DNA from: Mesobacillus sp. S13
GTDB taxonomy: Bacteria > Bacillota > Bacilli > Bacillales > Cytobacillaceae
Assembly: GCF_020422885.1 (NCBI RefSeq)
Contig: NZ_CP084622.1
Location: 3,367,001-3,431,000, forward strand
DNA: 64,000 nt
Direction of reading: 5' to 3'
Positions 55,456 to 64,000 of this stretch are shown piece after piece. Within the stretch, counting starts at the first letter, position 1. Each line of letters begins with the position of its first letter. The translations under genes and the position numbers were made by a program. The notes below the pieces were generated by a model. It had not been told where the DNA came from and did no database searches. It worked only from the letters and a program-made list of their open reading frames with translations.

Positions 55456-57009
55456 ATGTCGAAGTTTTTAAAAGGAACATTTATTTTACTTATAGCCGGG
55501 CTTGTCACGAGGGTGCTTGGTTTCATAAATCGGATTGTCATCGCTCGCTTCATCGGAGAGGAAGGTGTTGGTCTCTACATGATGGCCTTCCCTACCATGG
55601 TGCTTGTCGTGACGATTACTCAGCTGGGTCTGCCGGTTGCCATTTCAAAGAATGTGGCTGAAGCTGAAGCACGAGGCGATTTCCGGAAAATCAAGAAAAT
55701 CCTTGTCGTTTCCCTTGCTACCACTATTTCTTTATCGATTATCTTTACACCGGCACTGATTCTCCTTGCTCCGTACTTATCAGAGACATTGTTCACGGAC
55801 CCAAGGACGCAATGGCCGTTGCTTGCCATCGCTCCAATTGTTCCGATCGTAGCAGTATCGTCGGTTCTGCGCGGCTACTTCCAGGGAAGGCAGAATATGC
55901 GTCCTTCTGCGATATCCCAAGTGATCGAGCAGCTTGTCAGGATTACCTTGATTGCTGTACTGACAAAAACCTTTATGCCATATGGTATTGAATATGCTGC
56001 CGCTGGCGCCATGATTGCATCTGTAATAGGAGAACTAATTTCATTAATCTATTTAATGACAACCTTTAAGCTTAGGAAAAGTTTTCGCCTTCGGAAAAAT
56101 TTCTTTCAATTTGTCAATTCCGGCAAATCGACTTTTAATGACCTCATGAAAATTGCGTTGCCTACTACTGGATCAAGACTGATTGGCTCTGTTTCCTGGT
56201 TCTTTGAACCAATCGTGGTGGCGCACAGCCTGGCGATTGCAGGTGTGGCTGCCGTGGCTGCCACCAAACAATATGGCGCATTGACCGGCTTCGCGATGCC
56301 ATTGCTGTTATTGCCATCCTTCATCACGTATTCGTTGTCCACCTCACTGGTTCCTGCCATTAGTGAAGCAAACTCCCAAAAGAAAATGAGGGTGATTGAA
56401 CATCTTTTGCAGCAATCTTTGCGGTTTTCTCTTTTAACAGGCGGCCTGGCGATTGTCGTTTTGTATGTACTGGCCGAACCGTTAATGACATTGATGTACG
56501 GCACCTCAAATGGTTCGCAATTCATCAAGCTGATGGCGCCATTCTTCTTGTTCTACTATTTCCAGGGGCCGCTTCAGGCAGCATTGCAGGCACTTGACTT
56601 GGCGAGAGCAGCGATGATCAACAGCTTGATCGGAAATCTCGCCAAGACGGCTGTCATCTTCCTGCTGGCGAGTCAGCCTGCTTTTGGGATAAATGGCGTG
56701 GCACTCGGAATGGTTATGGGAATCGTCCTCATCACCCTCCTCCATTTCGCAACAATGCTGAAGGCCGTTTCTTTCACCTTTTATGTAAAAGATTATCTAA
56801 AGGTATTGGCAGTCATCATTCTTTCGGGATCATTAGGCTTCATGCTCTGGGATTGGCTTGATGAGAATCTTTCATTGGCACTACGGATTCTTATAAATGC
56901 TGGGACTGTAAGCATCCTGTACGTTTCGCTTTCGGTAGCACTTGGCTTGATCAGGAGGAATGAGCTTTCAAGACTGAAATCTGTAGTAACATCATTTTTA
57001 AAGAGATAA
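55456..57009 (+). CDS. spoVB: Stage V sporulation protein B (MOP-family flippase)
   Basis: A 517-residue membrane protein with about 14 helices of the polysaccharide/lipid flippase (MATE-like MOP) superfamily. LKGTFILLIAGLVTRVLGFINRIVIARFIGEEGVGLYMM is the conserved N-terminal signature. SpoVB moves peptidoglycan precursors for spore cortex synthesis; paralogues such as YtgP are similar, but the comN-spoVB-yrbG neighbourhood supports SpoVB. CAGGGAGTGGA precedes the ATG. A bidirectional terminator separates it from the convergent DUF421 gene. Confidence 0.92.
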   Translation: MSKFLKGTFILLIAGLVTRVLGFINRIVIARFIGEEGVGLYMMAFPTMVLVVTITQLGLPVAISKNVAEAEARGDFRKIKKILVVSLATTISLSIIFTPALILLAPYLSETLFTDPRTQWPLLAIAPIVPIVAVSSVLRGYFQGRQNMRPSAISQVIEQLVRITLIAVLTKTFMPYGIEYAAAGAMIASVIGELISLIYLMTTFKLRKSFRLRKNFFQFVNSGKSTFNDLMKIALPTTGSRLIGSVSWFFEPIVVAHSLAIAGVAAVAATKQYGALTGFAMPLLLLPSFITYSLSTSLVPAISEANSQKKMRVIEHLLQQSLRFSLLTGGLAIVVLYVLAEPLMTLMYGTSNGSQFIKLMAPFFLFYYFQGPLQAALQALDLARAAMINSLIGNLAKTAVIFLLASQPAFGINGVALGMVMGIVLITLLHFATMLKAVSFTFYVKDYLKVLAVIILSGSLGFMLWDWLDENLSLALRILINAGTVSILYVSLSVALGLIRRNELSRLKSVVTSFLKR

Positions 57010-57012
57010 GTA

Positions 57013-57043
57013 AAAAACGTGGACATTTCCTCCACGTTTTTAT
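57013..57043. terminator. Bidirectional terminator between spoVB and the DUF421 gene
   Basis: The stem AAAAACGTGGA / TCCACGTTTTT, with a loop of about six bases, lies between convergent stops. Confidence 0.9.
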
Positions 57044-57702
57044 TTGTCCTTTAAATCAATATAGAATTTTCCATTTTGGTAGCTGCAAAAAGATATTTCA
57101 CCTGGATCTTCATACCCCTGTTTTCTTAGCTGTTCCAGAAGCCAGGAACTCGATTTGTCAATCATTCCCAAATTGTCTTCCTGGACCTCGCCATCGATGA
57201 TTAACGGAAGTGCGAGGCTGCTGCTGTCCTGCTGCCCTTCCTGTTCTCCCTGTTTCTTTTGAAAAATGGATAAGGTCCCTGATGGCTCCAAAATGGCATA
57301 CTCTACATCGGCAATATCGCCTACATCCTTTTCTCGCAATTGAAGAAGCAAATCGTCAAAATTATATCTTTGCGAACGCATTGCTTTCTCATCGATTTTT
57401 CCATCATTGATAATGATTGTTGGCTTCCCATCGACTATATCCCTGAACTTTTTGCTTTTAAGAGACAGCATCGCCAATGCTATTTGAATGATGACAAATA
57501 TACCGATTGGGAGAAGGGTGTTGATCAATGGATCTTTCGTATTTTCAATTGCCAACGATGACATTTCAGCAATCATGATATAGACAACCAAGTCTAGTAT
57601 GCTTAATTCACCGATTTCTCTTTTACCCATTATCCGAAAAATCAACAGGATTAATAAATATAAGAAAACTGTCCTAAAAAGGATGATGAAATATTGTTCC
57701 AC
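57040..57702 (-). CDS. DUF421 membrane protein (YrbG-like)
   Basis: A 220-residue protein with three N-terminal membrane helices (residues about 5-90), followed by a cytoplasmic domain. The conserved FRIMGKREIGELSILDLVVYIMIAEMSSL and DGKPTIIINDGKIDEKAMRSQRYNFDDLLLQLR stretches mark it as DUF421/YetF family. The start is GTG at 57702 close behind GCGGGGGGAAAA. Some members are linked to spore germination or stress survival; the function here is unknown. B. subtilis YrbG sits next to spoVB in the same way. Confidence 0.9.
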   Translation of the reverse strand: MEQYFIILFRTVFLYLLILLIFRIMGKREIGELSILDLVVYIMIAEMSSLAIENTKDPLINTLLPIGIFVIIQIALAMLSLKSKKFRDIVDGKPTIIINDGKIDEKAMRSQRYNFDDLLLQLREKDVGDIADVEYAILEPSGTLSIFQKKQGEQEGQQDSSSLALPLIIDGEVQEDNLGMIDKSSSWLLEQLRKQGYEDPGEISFCSYQNGKFYIDLKDK

Positions 57703-57890
57703 TTTTCCCCCCGCCCTTCACACAGCATTCCTCTTTAGTCTTTAACTTACAACTTAAAAAATACTTATCCTTTCGGTATTTTTTAACGAGATTCCTGAAT
57801 AAAAACTGATTCTAATTGTCCAATTCCGTGAATATGCTTGTACTAGGCAATTCTCGTTTAGAGGGATTAGATCAGAGAGGAGAGGGGTTA

Positions 57891-58277
57891 ATGGAGTCCA
57901 AAAGTTTAGGAAGGGCCGTCCTGTACGGGGTGATCGCCATATTTCTTCTGGCAATCGTAAGCAGTTTGATATTTTCTCTTCTTTTAAAGTTCACTTCCGT
58001 CCAGGAATCTTCACTTCAGTACGTCATGACATCCATTTCTTTTTTATCCATTTTCATTGGCGGCTTTATCACTGGCGGGAACGGAAAAGAAAAAGGCTGG
58101 ATGATTGGAGGAGCTACAGGCCTGGTATATTCTTTAATTATTTTCCTGTTCCAATACTTGGGTTATGACAGCCTGTTTTCAGTTGAACAAATCATCTATC
58201 ATATCTGCTATATTCTCACAGCAATGATGGGCGGCATCCTCGGTGTAAACATCGTCGGCGGGCCATCGAAGGCATAA
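57891..58277 (+). CDS. yrzE: TIGR04086 family four-helix membrane protein (YrzE)
   Basis: A 128-residue protein with four predicted membrane helices (GRAVLYGVIAIFLLAIVSSLIF, VMTSISFLSIFIGGFITGG, MIGGATGLVYSLIIFLFQYLG and ICYILTAMMGGILGVNIVGG). This layout and length fit TIGR04086/YrzE. The start at ATG 57891 follows GAGAGGAGAGGGGTTA; the longer upstream frame has none. A strong terminator follows. The function is unknown. Confidence 0.88.
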   Translation: MESKSLGRAVLYGVIAIFLLAIVSSLIFSLLLKFTSVQESSLQYVMTSISFLSIFIGGFITGGNGKEKGWMIGGATGLVYSLIIFLFQYLGYDSLFSVEQIIYHICYILTAMMGGILGVNIVGGPSKA

Positions 58278-58309
58278 AAAAAGAAGCGAACCGAGTTCGC
58301 TTCTTTTTT
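58275..58309 (+). terminator. Terminator of yrzE
   Basis: The stem AGAAGCGAAC / GTTCGCTTCT followed by TTTTTTC overlaps the yrzE stop region. Confidence 0.92.
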
Positions 58310-58334
58310 CGTTTGTAAAAATTTATACTTCGAT

Positions 58335-58457
58335 AATTGTCCAGCTCCAGTGCCTAGCCTCTCGAGTCGTTTCGGTCCGCCCAATGAAGTCAAAGAACGA
58401 TTTCACCGGTCGGCCCTCCAACGCTTGTCAGGGCTGACCAAGGCGCTTCCGCTTTTC
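58335..58457. repeat. Dispersed Bacillaceae intergenic repeat (CAGCTCCAGTGCCTAGCC type)
   Basis: A 123-bp GC-rich palindromic element from ATTGTCCAGCTCCAG to AAGGCGCTTCCGCTTTTC, with CTCGAGTCGTTTCGGTCCGC and complementary CGGTCGGCC-type blocks inside. I recognise this type from intergenic regions of many Bacillaceae genomes. It ends three bases before the yajC stop codon, so it may shape the 3' end of that mRNA. Confidence 0.75.
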
Positions 58458-58459
58458 GT

Positions 58460-58735
58460 TTATACTCCTGCTGCTGATTCTCTGACGTCGCGGATTGCCG
58501 CGCGGTCATATGTAAGACGGCTTCCGTCTCCACATTTGATGACAACAGTGCCTTCATCAAGTGCGTCGACGATTCCATGCAAACCGCCAATCGTTACTAC
58601 CTTATCACCTTTTGCAAGATCACTCTGCATTTGCTGAACCGCTTTCTGCCTCTTTTGCTGAGGGCGGATCAACAAGAAATAGAATAGTACAAACATCAGC
58701 AATAGCGGGAATACTGTACCTACTAATCCTTCCAT
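58460..58735 (-). CDS. yajC: Preprotein translocase accessory subunit YajC
   Basis: A 91-residue protein with one N-terminal membrane helix (VGTVFPLLLMFVLFYFLLI, about 5-23), immediately followed by the family signature RPQQKRQKAVQQM, and a cytoplasmic SH3-like domain (KGDKVVTIGGLHGIVDALDEGTVVIK). AAAGGAGGGGAAATGA precedes the ATG. It associates with SecDF-YidC. It is the last gene of the queA-tgt-yajC group. Confidence 0.95.
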   Translation of the reverse strand: MEGLVGTVFPLLLMFVLFYFLLIRPQQKRQKAVQQMQSDLAKGDKVVTIGGLHGIVDALDEGTVVIKCGDGSRLTYDRAAIRDVRESAAGV

Positions 58736-58806
58736 TCATTTCCCCTCCTTTCATGTCATAAGCTGTTGACGCTCTGCGAGAACAGCCTTATTAAAAAGCA
58801 GTTTAT

Positions 58807-59949
<1,143 letters not shown>

Positions 59950-60005
59950 TTAAGCTCCTTCCAGAAGTCCAACTTCAATTATGTGTTTATTTTACAATGA
60001 CAGAA

Positions 60006-61034
60006 CTATAAAATCAGCATCGCATCGCCGAAGCTGAAAAAACGATACCGTTCTTCTACCGCTTTATTATAGGCATTCAGGACATTTTCCCGTCCAGCCA
60101 GAGCACTTACAAGCATGATCAATGTCGACTTTGGCAAGTGGAAATTCGTAATCATCCCGTCAATTGCCTTAAATTCATATCCAGGATAAATGAAGATATT
60201 CGTCCAGCCATTTTCAGAGACAAATTTACCATCATTGGCAGTTGCAATCGTCTCCAGGGTCCTTGTCGAAGTGGTCCCAACCGTGATGATGCGGCCACCT
60301 TGCTCGCGGACTGTATTTAACAGCAATGCCGTTCCTTCAGTCACCTGGTAAAATTCAGAGTGCATATCGTGTTCCTCAATGGAATCCACACTGACAGGCC
60401 TGAAGGTTCCCAGCCCGACATGAAGGGTAATGAAGGCGATATGGACGCCCATCTCCTTTAGTTCTTCCAGCAATTCCTCGGTAAAATGCAAGCCTGCGGT
60501 CGGAGCTGCCGCCGAACCTCTTTCCCTTGCGAACACAGTCTGGTATCTGTCCTTATCCTCCAGCTGCTCCTTAATATAAGGAGGCAGAGGCATTTCTCCC
60601 AGCTGTTCAAGCACTTCATAAAAGATGCCGCTATATGAAAACTTAAGATTCCTGCCACCGTGTTCTGCTTCTCCGGTGCATTCTGCAGTTAATAGGCCGT
60701 CACCAAAAATAATTTTCGTGCCTTCCTTCACTCTCTTTGCTGGTTTCACAAGTGTTTCCCACTCATCTCCCTCAAGCTGCTTCAGAAGAAGAACTTCAAT
60801 TTTAGCACCCGTGTCCTCTTTCATGCCAAAAAGCCTTGCCGGAAGAACTTTCGTGTCATTCAGGACGAGGCAATCACCTGGTTTAAGATAGCTTTTGATA
60901 TTCTTGAAAATATCATGTTCTAAATGGCCTGATTCTTTATTTAATACCATCAGCCTGCTTTCCGCTCTTTGTTCAAGCGGAGTCTGGGCAATCAGTTCCT
61001 CTGGTAAATGGAAATCAAACAAATCTACTTTCAT
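60006..61034 (-). CDS. queA: S-adenosylmethionine:tRNA ribosyltransferase-isomerase QueA
   Basis: A 342-residue enzyme that transfers and isomerises the ribosyl of SAM onto preQ1-tRNA to give epoxyqueuosine. [50 protein letters not shown] and the C-terminal [19 protein letters not shown] stretches are all family hallmarks. It is upstream of tgt and downstream of the DUF2905 gene, in the classical ruvAB-queA-tgt-yajC order. Confidence 0.97.
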   Translation of the reverse strand: MKVDLFDFHLPEELIAQTPLEQRAESRLMVLNKESGHLEHDIFKNIKSYLKPGDCLVLNDTKVLPARLFGMKEDTGAKIEVLLLKQLEGDEWETLVKPAKRVKEGTKIIFGDGLLTAECTGEAEHGGRNLKFSYSGIFYEVLEQLGEMPLPPYIKEQLEDKDRYQTVFARERGSAAAPTAGLHFTEELLEELKEMGVHIAFITLHVGLGTFRPVSVDSIEEHDMHSEFYQVTEGTALLLNTVREQGGRIITVGTTSTRTLETIATANDGKFVSENGWTNIFIYPGYEFKAIDGMITNFHLPKSTLIMLVSALAGRENVLNAYNKAVEERYRFFSFGDAMLIL

Positions 61035-61079
61035 GTTGTCACCCTTACTAAGTTTCTATTTATTTTGTACATGAACCAA

Positions 61080-61286
61080 TCATCTGAATCGGCCCATAAA
61101 GTAAAAGATTGCCGATAGGATGATGCTAGCCAGAATTGACGTTACAATGGGGAAGTAAAAGGTTGTATTGCCTTTTTTAATGACGATGTCTCCTGGCAGT
61201 CTTCCCAAATTGACAAACTGCATGATGAACCCAATGACAAAAATCACTGCACCGGCGATCATCACAAACTTGGCTGCACCCGTCAT
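61080..61286 (-). CDS. DUF2905 family membrane protein
   Basis: A 68-residue protein with two membrane helices ([18 protein letters not shown] and [20 protein letters not shown]) joined by the conserved [21 protein letters not shown] loop that defines DUF2905. Its ATG overlaps the ruvB stop by four bases, so it is translated with ruvB. The function is unknown. Confidence 0.9.
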   Translation of the reverse strand: MTGAAKFVMIAGAVIFVIGFIMQFVNLGRLPGDIVIKKGNTTFYFPIVTSILASIILSAIFYFMGRFR

Positions 61287-62284
61287 CGTTCAGGCACCTC
61301 CATTTTGAAATGTCGGTATACGGCCTCCGTTACAATTCTTCCCCTAGGAGTCCTTTGCAAAAACCCGATCTGCAATAGATATGGTTCGTATACATCTTCA
61401 ATTGTCTGGGATTCCTCTCCGATGGTTGCGGAGATCGTCTCTAAACCGACAGGGCCTCCACGGTATTTTTCAATGATGCCCTTCAGCAATTTATGGTCTA
61501 TATGGTCAAGACCCAGGGTGTCAACCTGCATCAGTTCCAAAGCTTCCTGGGCAAGAGTTTCCTCTACAGCACCATTTCCGCGCACCTGAGCAAAGTCGCG
61601 CACTCTCTTCAAGAGGCGGTTTGCAATCCTCGGTGTGCCTCGGGACCTTCTCGCCAGCTCCTGAGCGGCAGGCCAGTCAATGTCGGTTTCCAAAAGCTCA
61701 GCCGTTCTGACGACAATATCAGTTAGCTGTTTCTCATTATAGTATTCCAAACGACTCAGAACTCCAAACCTGTCTCTTAATGGAGCTGACAGCGAACCAG
61801 CACGAGTAGTTGCACCAACAAGCGTGAACGGCGGAAGGTCAAGCCGGACTGACCGGGCACTTGGCCCTTTACCGATGACAATATCAAGGCAGAAGTCTTC
61901 CATAGCAGGATAGAGTACTTCCTCGATCGTTCTTGGGAGCCTATGAATTTCATCTATGAACAGGACATCGCCCGGTTCCAATGCCGTTAAGATGGCTGCC
62001 AGGTCACCAGGCCTCTCTATGGCCGGTCCTGAAGTCGTCCTAAGGTTGACGCCCATTTCATTGGCGATGATGGCTGCCAGTGTCGTCTTGCCCAGACCAG
62101 GAGGTCCGTAGAGCAACACATGATCCAACGTTTCCCGCCTCATTTTGGCGGCTTCAATGAATACCTCAAGATTTGCTTTCACTTTATCCTGGCCAATATA
62201 TTGCCTGAGTGTCTGCGGACGCAGGCTCTGCTCAAATGAAACATCCTGGTCGCCCGCTTCACTGGAGATGATTCGTTCTTCCAT
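61283..62284 (-). CDS. ruvB: Holliday junction branch migration ATPase RuvB
   Basis: A 333-residue AAA+ motor that drives Holliday junction migration with Ruv[32 protein letters not shown] precedes Walker [13 protein letters not shown] (about 59-70); Walker B is FIDEIHRL (near 110), sensor 1 [18 protein letters not shown], and the C-terminal winged helix ends [15 protein letters not shown]. It starts 66 bases after ruvA. Confidence 0.98.
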   Translation of the reverse strand: MEERIISSEAGDQDVSFEQSLRPQTLRQYIGQDKVKANLEVFIEAAKMRRETLDHVLLYGPPGLGKTTLAAIIANEMGVNLRTTSGPAIERPGDLAAILTALEPGDVLFIDEIHRLPRTIEEVLYPAMEDFCLDIVIGKGPSARSVRLDLPPFTLVGATTRAGSLSAPLRDRFGVLSRLEYYNEKQLTDIVVRTAELLETDIDWPAAQELARRSRGTPRIANRLLKRVRDFAQVRGNGAVEETLAQEALELMQVDTLGLDHIDHKLLKGIIEKYRGGPVGLETISATIGEESQTIEDVYEPYLLQIGFLQRTPRGRIVTEAVYRHFKMEVPER

Positions 62285-62350
62285 CAGTTTCTCACCCTTC
62301 TAATAAGCTGATTGACCGACTTAATCGTATCAGTCTATTTTAACTCAGCA

Positions 62351-62959
62351 TTATCGTAATAGCTTCTGTAATGCTTTCTTGATATATTGATCCGTCGTCA
62401 ATGTTTCCTTCTTTAACTCAGGAGTGATTTTGCGTATTTCCTTTTCAGAGTAACCAAGTGCCTTGAGTGCCAACACCGCCTCATCAAATTCGGTAGACTG
62501 GCTTATGGTTGCTGCTACCTCGTCCGCATTGAACAGATTAGGGAAATAGTCTGGAACAAGGTCATGCAGTTTTCCCTTCAAATCAAGGATCATTTGCCTG
62601 GCAGTCTTCTTGCCTACACCAGGGAATTTGACCAGGAACGTTTCGTCTTCATTTTCGATTGCCTGAACCACTTGACCGGGTTCTCCTGACGCCAGGATGG
62701 CCAAGGCCCCTTTCGGACCGATTCCCGAAACATTCAGCAGCCTTGTGAAAAGTGCCTTTTCTTCTCGATTCTTAAATCCATAAAGAGCGATGAGATCTTC
62801 ACGGACATAATGATATGTATAAATACAAATCTCTTTCCCTGCTTCTTTTGTAAAGACAAATGGGTTTGGTGTCATAATCTGGTATCCAATCCCGCTGTTT
62901 TCAATCACTATATATTCAGGACCGACGAAATCGACGGTACCTTTTATGAATTCATACAA
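62351..62959 (-). CDS. ruvA: Holliday junction DNA-binding protein RuvA
   Basis: A 202-residue junction-specific DNA-binding protein. Domain I ([28 protein letters not shown]), the two helix-hairpin-helix motifs in [18 protein letters not shown] and [21 protein letters not shown], and the C-terminal RuvB-binding UBA-like domain ([23 protein letters not shown]) are all present. It precedes ruvB in one operon. Confidence 0.98.
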   Translation of the reverse strand: MYEFIKGTVDFVGPEYIVIENSGIGYQIMTPNPFVFTKEAGKEICIYTYHYVREDLIALYGFKNREEKALFTRLLNVSGIGPKGALAILASGEPGQVVQAIENEDETFLVKFPGVGKKTARQMILDLKGKLHDLVPDYFPNLFNADEVAATISQSTEFDEAVLALKALGYSEKEIRKITPELKKETLTTDQYIKKALQKLLR

Positions 62960-63098
62960 TACTCTCGCCCCTCTGCTTTGCTGTAACTCATTTTAACATA
63001 CTCCTTTTATAGGTATGAATAAAAATATGCGAAAAGGCGAACGTATGTACATTTTTTTTAGAAAGCTGACCTTTCTGAAAACCTCTAGAAACACAAAT

Positions 63099-63121
63099 AA
63101 GAGCCAGTCAGCCCGGCTCTT
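63099..63121 (-). terminator. Terminator overlapping the bofC stop codon
   Basis: The minus-strand stem AAGAGCC / GGCTCTT encloses the bofC TGA in its loop and is followed by ATTTGTG, a weak tail. Confidence 0.55.
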
Positions 63122-63665
63122 CACTGTTTTCAATCACTGTATAGGGTTTAAAAGTCTCCAATACCTCTTCATAACACTGCTTATTGCGGATTGGTATACC
63201 CTTTTTCAATTGATCTCGTTTTATACTTTCAAGTCTGCCAAGGTCAATCTGAAAGAAAGATTGAATAATATTCGAACCTTCAGGTCTCCCATTAAAGATT
63301 GTAAGGACCCCTTCATCCGATAAACCGAAATAACCATTTGCCTTCAATAGCGGCGAAATATCATCATATTCCTGCCTGAACACCGCCTTATTGGCTTCCA
63401 TGTCGACTAGCTGCCATTCGTCATATTTGGCCCAGAAGTCCTCCATGGACCAAATGGTTTCCACAATCCGTTCCTCACTCATTTCACCATCCAGATAGAC
63501 TCTTTGCAAAATGATGGTGACTTTTAGAGGTTCGCTTTCCTCGACTGATTCTTCAGGCTTCTCAGCAAAAACCGGCTCTGTCTGAAGTACTAAACTGTAT
63601 CCCGATAGACTGATTAGGAGAATAACAGCTGAGCTTAATACTTTTAATAATTTGATTGAAGCCAT
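63108..63665 (-). CDS. bofC: Intercompartmental signalling factor BofC
   Basis: A 185-residue forespore-expressed protein with an N-terminal signal peptide (about residues 1-34, SSAVILLISLSGYSLVL ending near VFA). In B. subtilis BofC restrains SpoIVB and thereby the timing of pro-sigma-K cleavage. The conserved VTIILQRVYLDGEMSEERIVETIWSMEDFWAKYDEWQL domain is complete. AGAGAGGTGGACAGCA precedes the ATG. Its functional target pathway ends at sigK, also encoded in this window. Confidence 0.92.
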   Translation of the reverse strand: MASIKLLKVLSSAVILLISLSGYSLVLQTEPVFAEKPEESVEESEPLKVTIILQRVYLDGEMSEERIVETIWSMEDFWAKYDEWQLVDMEANKAVFRQEYDDISPLLKANGYFGLSDEGVLTIFNGRPEGSNIIQSFFQIDLGRLESIKRDQLKKGIPIRNKQCYEEVLETFKPYTVIENSEEPG

Positions 63666-63760
63666 TGCTGTCCACCTCTCTTATTTGCTAAAATTTGTTC
63701 TTTTTCACTAATAGTGTAGCCAAAATAAACTTATTTATCCTTTAAATAAATACATGAAAA

Positions 63761-63790
63761 TAGAAGGCAAGAGGTTACTCTGCCTTCTAT
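63761..63790 (-). terminator. Terminator of the gene at the right edge
   Basis: The minus-strand stem AGAAGGCA / TGCCTTCT with a 13-base loop is followed by ATTTTC, five bases beyond the stop codon. Confidence 0.8.
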
Positions 63791-63795
63791 TTTGA

Positions 63796-64000
63796 TTAAG
63801 GATTGAAGTTGATGCTTTCCCTTGGATTTCCATTTCGCCGGTCATAGTCTATATTCCTTGATCTGCTGAAGGTACCTTCATCCTCAATGACACGGAGCAC
63901 CCTGCCTTCCGTATATGGAAGGACAGCCTTTTTGATTTTCTTGTCTGTCTGTTTTTTCTGTGACTTGTCCTTATAGCTGACTGTTATTTCTACTTCCCTG
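63796..64000 (-). CDS. C-terminal end of an unrecognised protein, cut by window
   Basis: The last 67 codons of a minus-strand gene enter the window: a lysine-rich segment (KDKSQKKQTDKKIKKAVLPY), then TEGRVLRVIEDEGTFSRSR and a tail ending SINFNP. A terminator follows the stop. The sequence is hydrophilic and basic and contains no motif that I recognise. Its 5' part and start lie beyond position 64000. The reading frame is open throughout, and the terminator argues that it is a real gene. Confidence 0.65.
   Translation of the reverse strand, partial: REVEITVSYKDKSQKKQTDKKIKKAVLPYTEGRVLRVIEDEGTFSRSRNIDYDRRNGNPRESINFNP

Overview
The window is a chromosomal core segment of an endospore-forming Bacillaceae bacterium. 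Intact sporulation genes (sigK, bofC, spoVB, a YjcZ-family gene), T-box leaders, a 6S-1 type RNA, frequent TTG and GTG starts behind strong GGAGG sites, and near-complete gene-order agreement with the Bacillus subtilis yrh-yrr-yrv-ruv region all point there. The genus cannot be fixed from the sequence; a Mesobacillus-like or other non-subtilis Bacillaceae is plausible. No prophage, CRISPR array, rRNA or tRNA gene was seen.

Layout. 1-8.2 kb: the end of an M3 oligopeptidase, a YjcZ peptide, an orphan OmpR-type regulator, a truncated haemoglobin, a sulfur-handling operon (DsrE, TusA, SQR-like flavoprotein, DUF1641), uninterrupted sigK, then a minus-strand run of microproteins around yrzI, and yrhC. 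8.2-14.5 kb: a 52-bp tandem array, mtnN-mtaD, yrzA, yrrS, pbpI, greA. 14.7-21.2 kb: udk, the tRNA U34 hydroxylation/methylation genes yrrO-yrrN-trmR, a candidate structured RNA, mltG, a second 52-bp array, yrzB-ruvX-ireB. 21.3-36.3 kb: alaS with its T-box, yrrI, small genes, yrrD, a LysM amidase, recD2, yrrB, mnmA-cysteine desulfurase-cymR, rarA, tcdA. 36.4-44.9 kb: a third 52-bp array split by an IS256-family element, 6S RNA, aspS-hisS with a T-box, yrzK, the SH3-amidase yrvJ and a fourth array of 53-bp period. 45-64 kb: dtd, rel, apt, recJ, lapA-like, a CDF transporter, secDF, comN, spoVB, DUF421, yrzE, yajC, tgt, queA, ruvBA, bofC and the end of one unrecognised gene.

Functional themes. 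Translation quality control and tRNA modification dominate: alaS, aspS, hisS, dtd, mnmA, trmR/yrrN/yrrO, tgt/queA, tcdA. Thiol and sulfur metabolism appears repeatedly (sulfur operon, mtnN, cysteine desulfurase, CymR). DNA repair (recD2, rarA, recJ, ruvAB, ruvX) and envelope functions (pbpI, mltG, secDF/yajC, two amidases) fill most of the rest.

The least explained features are four intergenic arrays of short palindromic units. Three are phased at 52 bp and one at 53 bp, with different unit sequences. A microprotein cluster with tandem terminators in front of yrzI is also notable, as is a terminator at greA whose stem contains the pbpI ribosome binding site.
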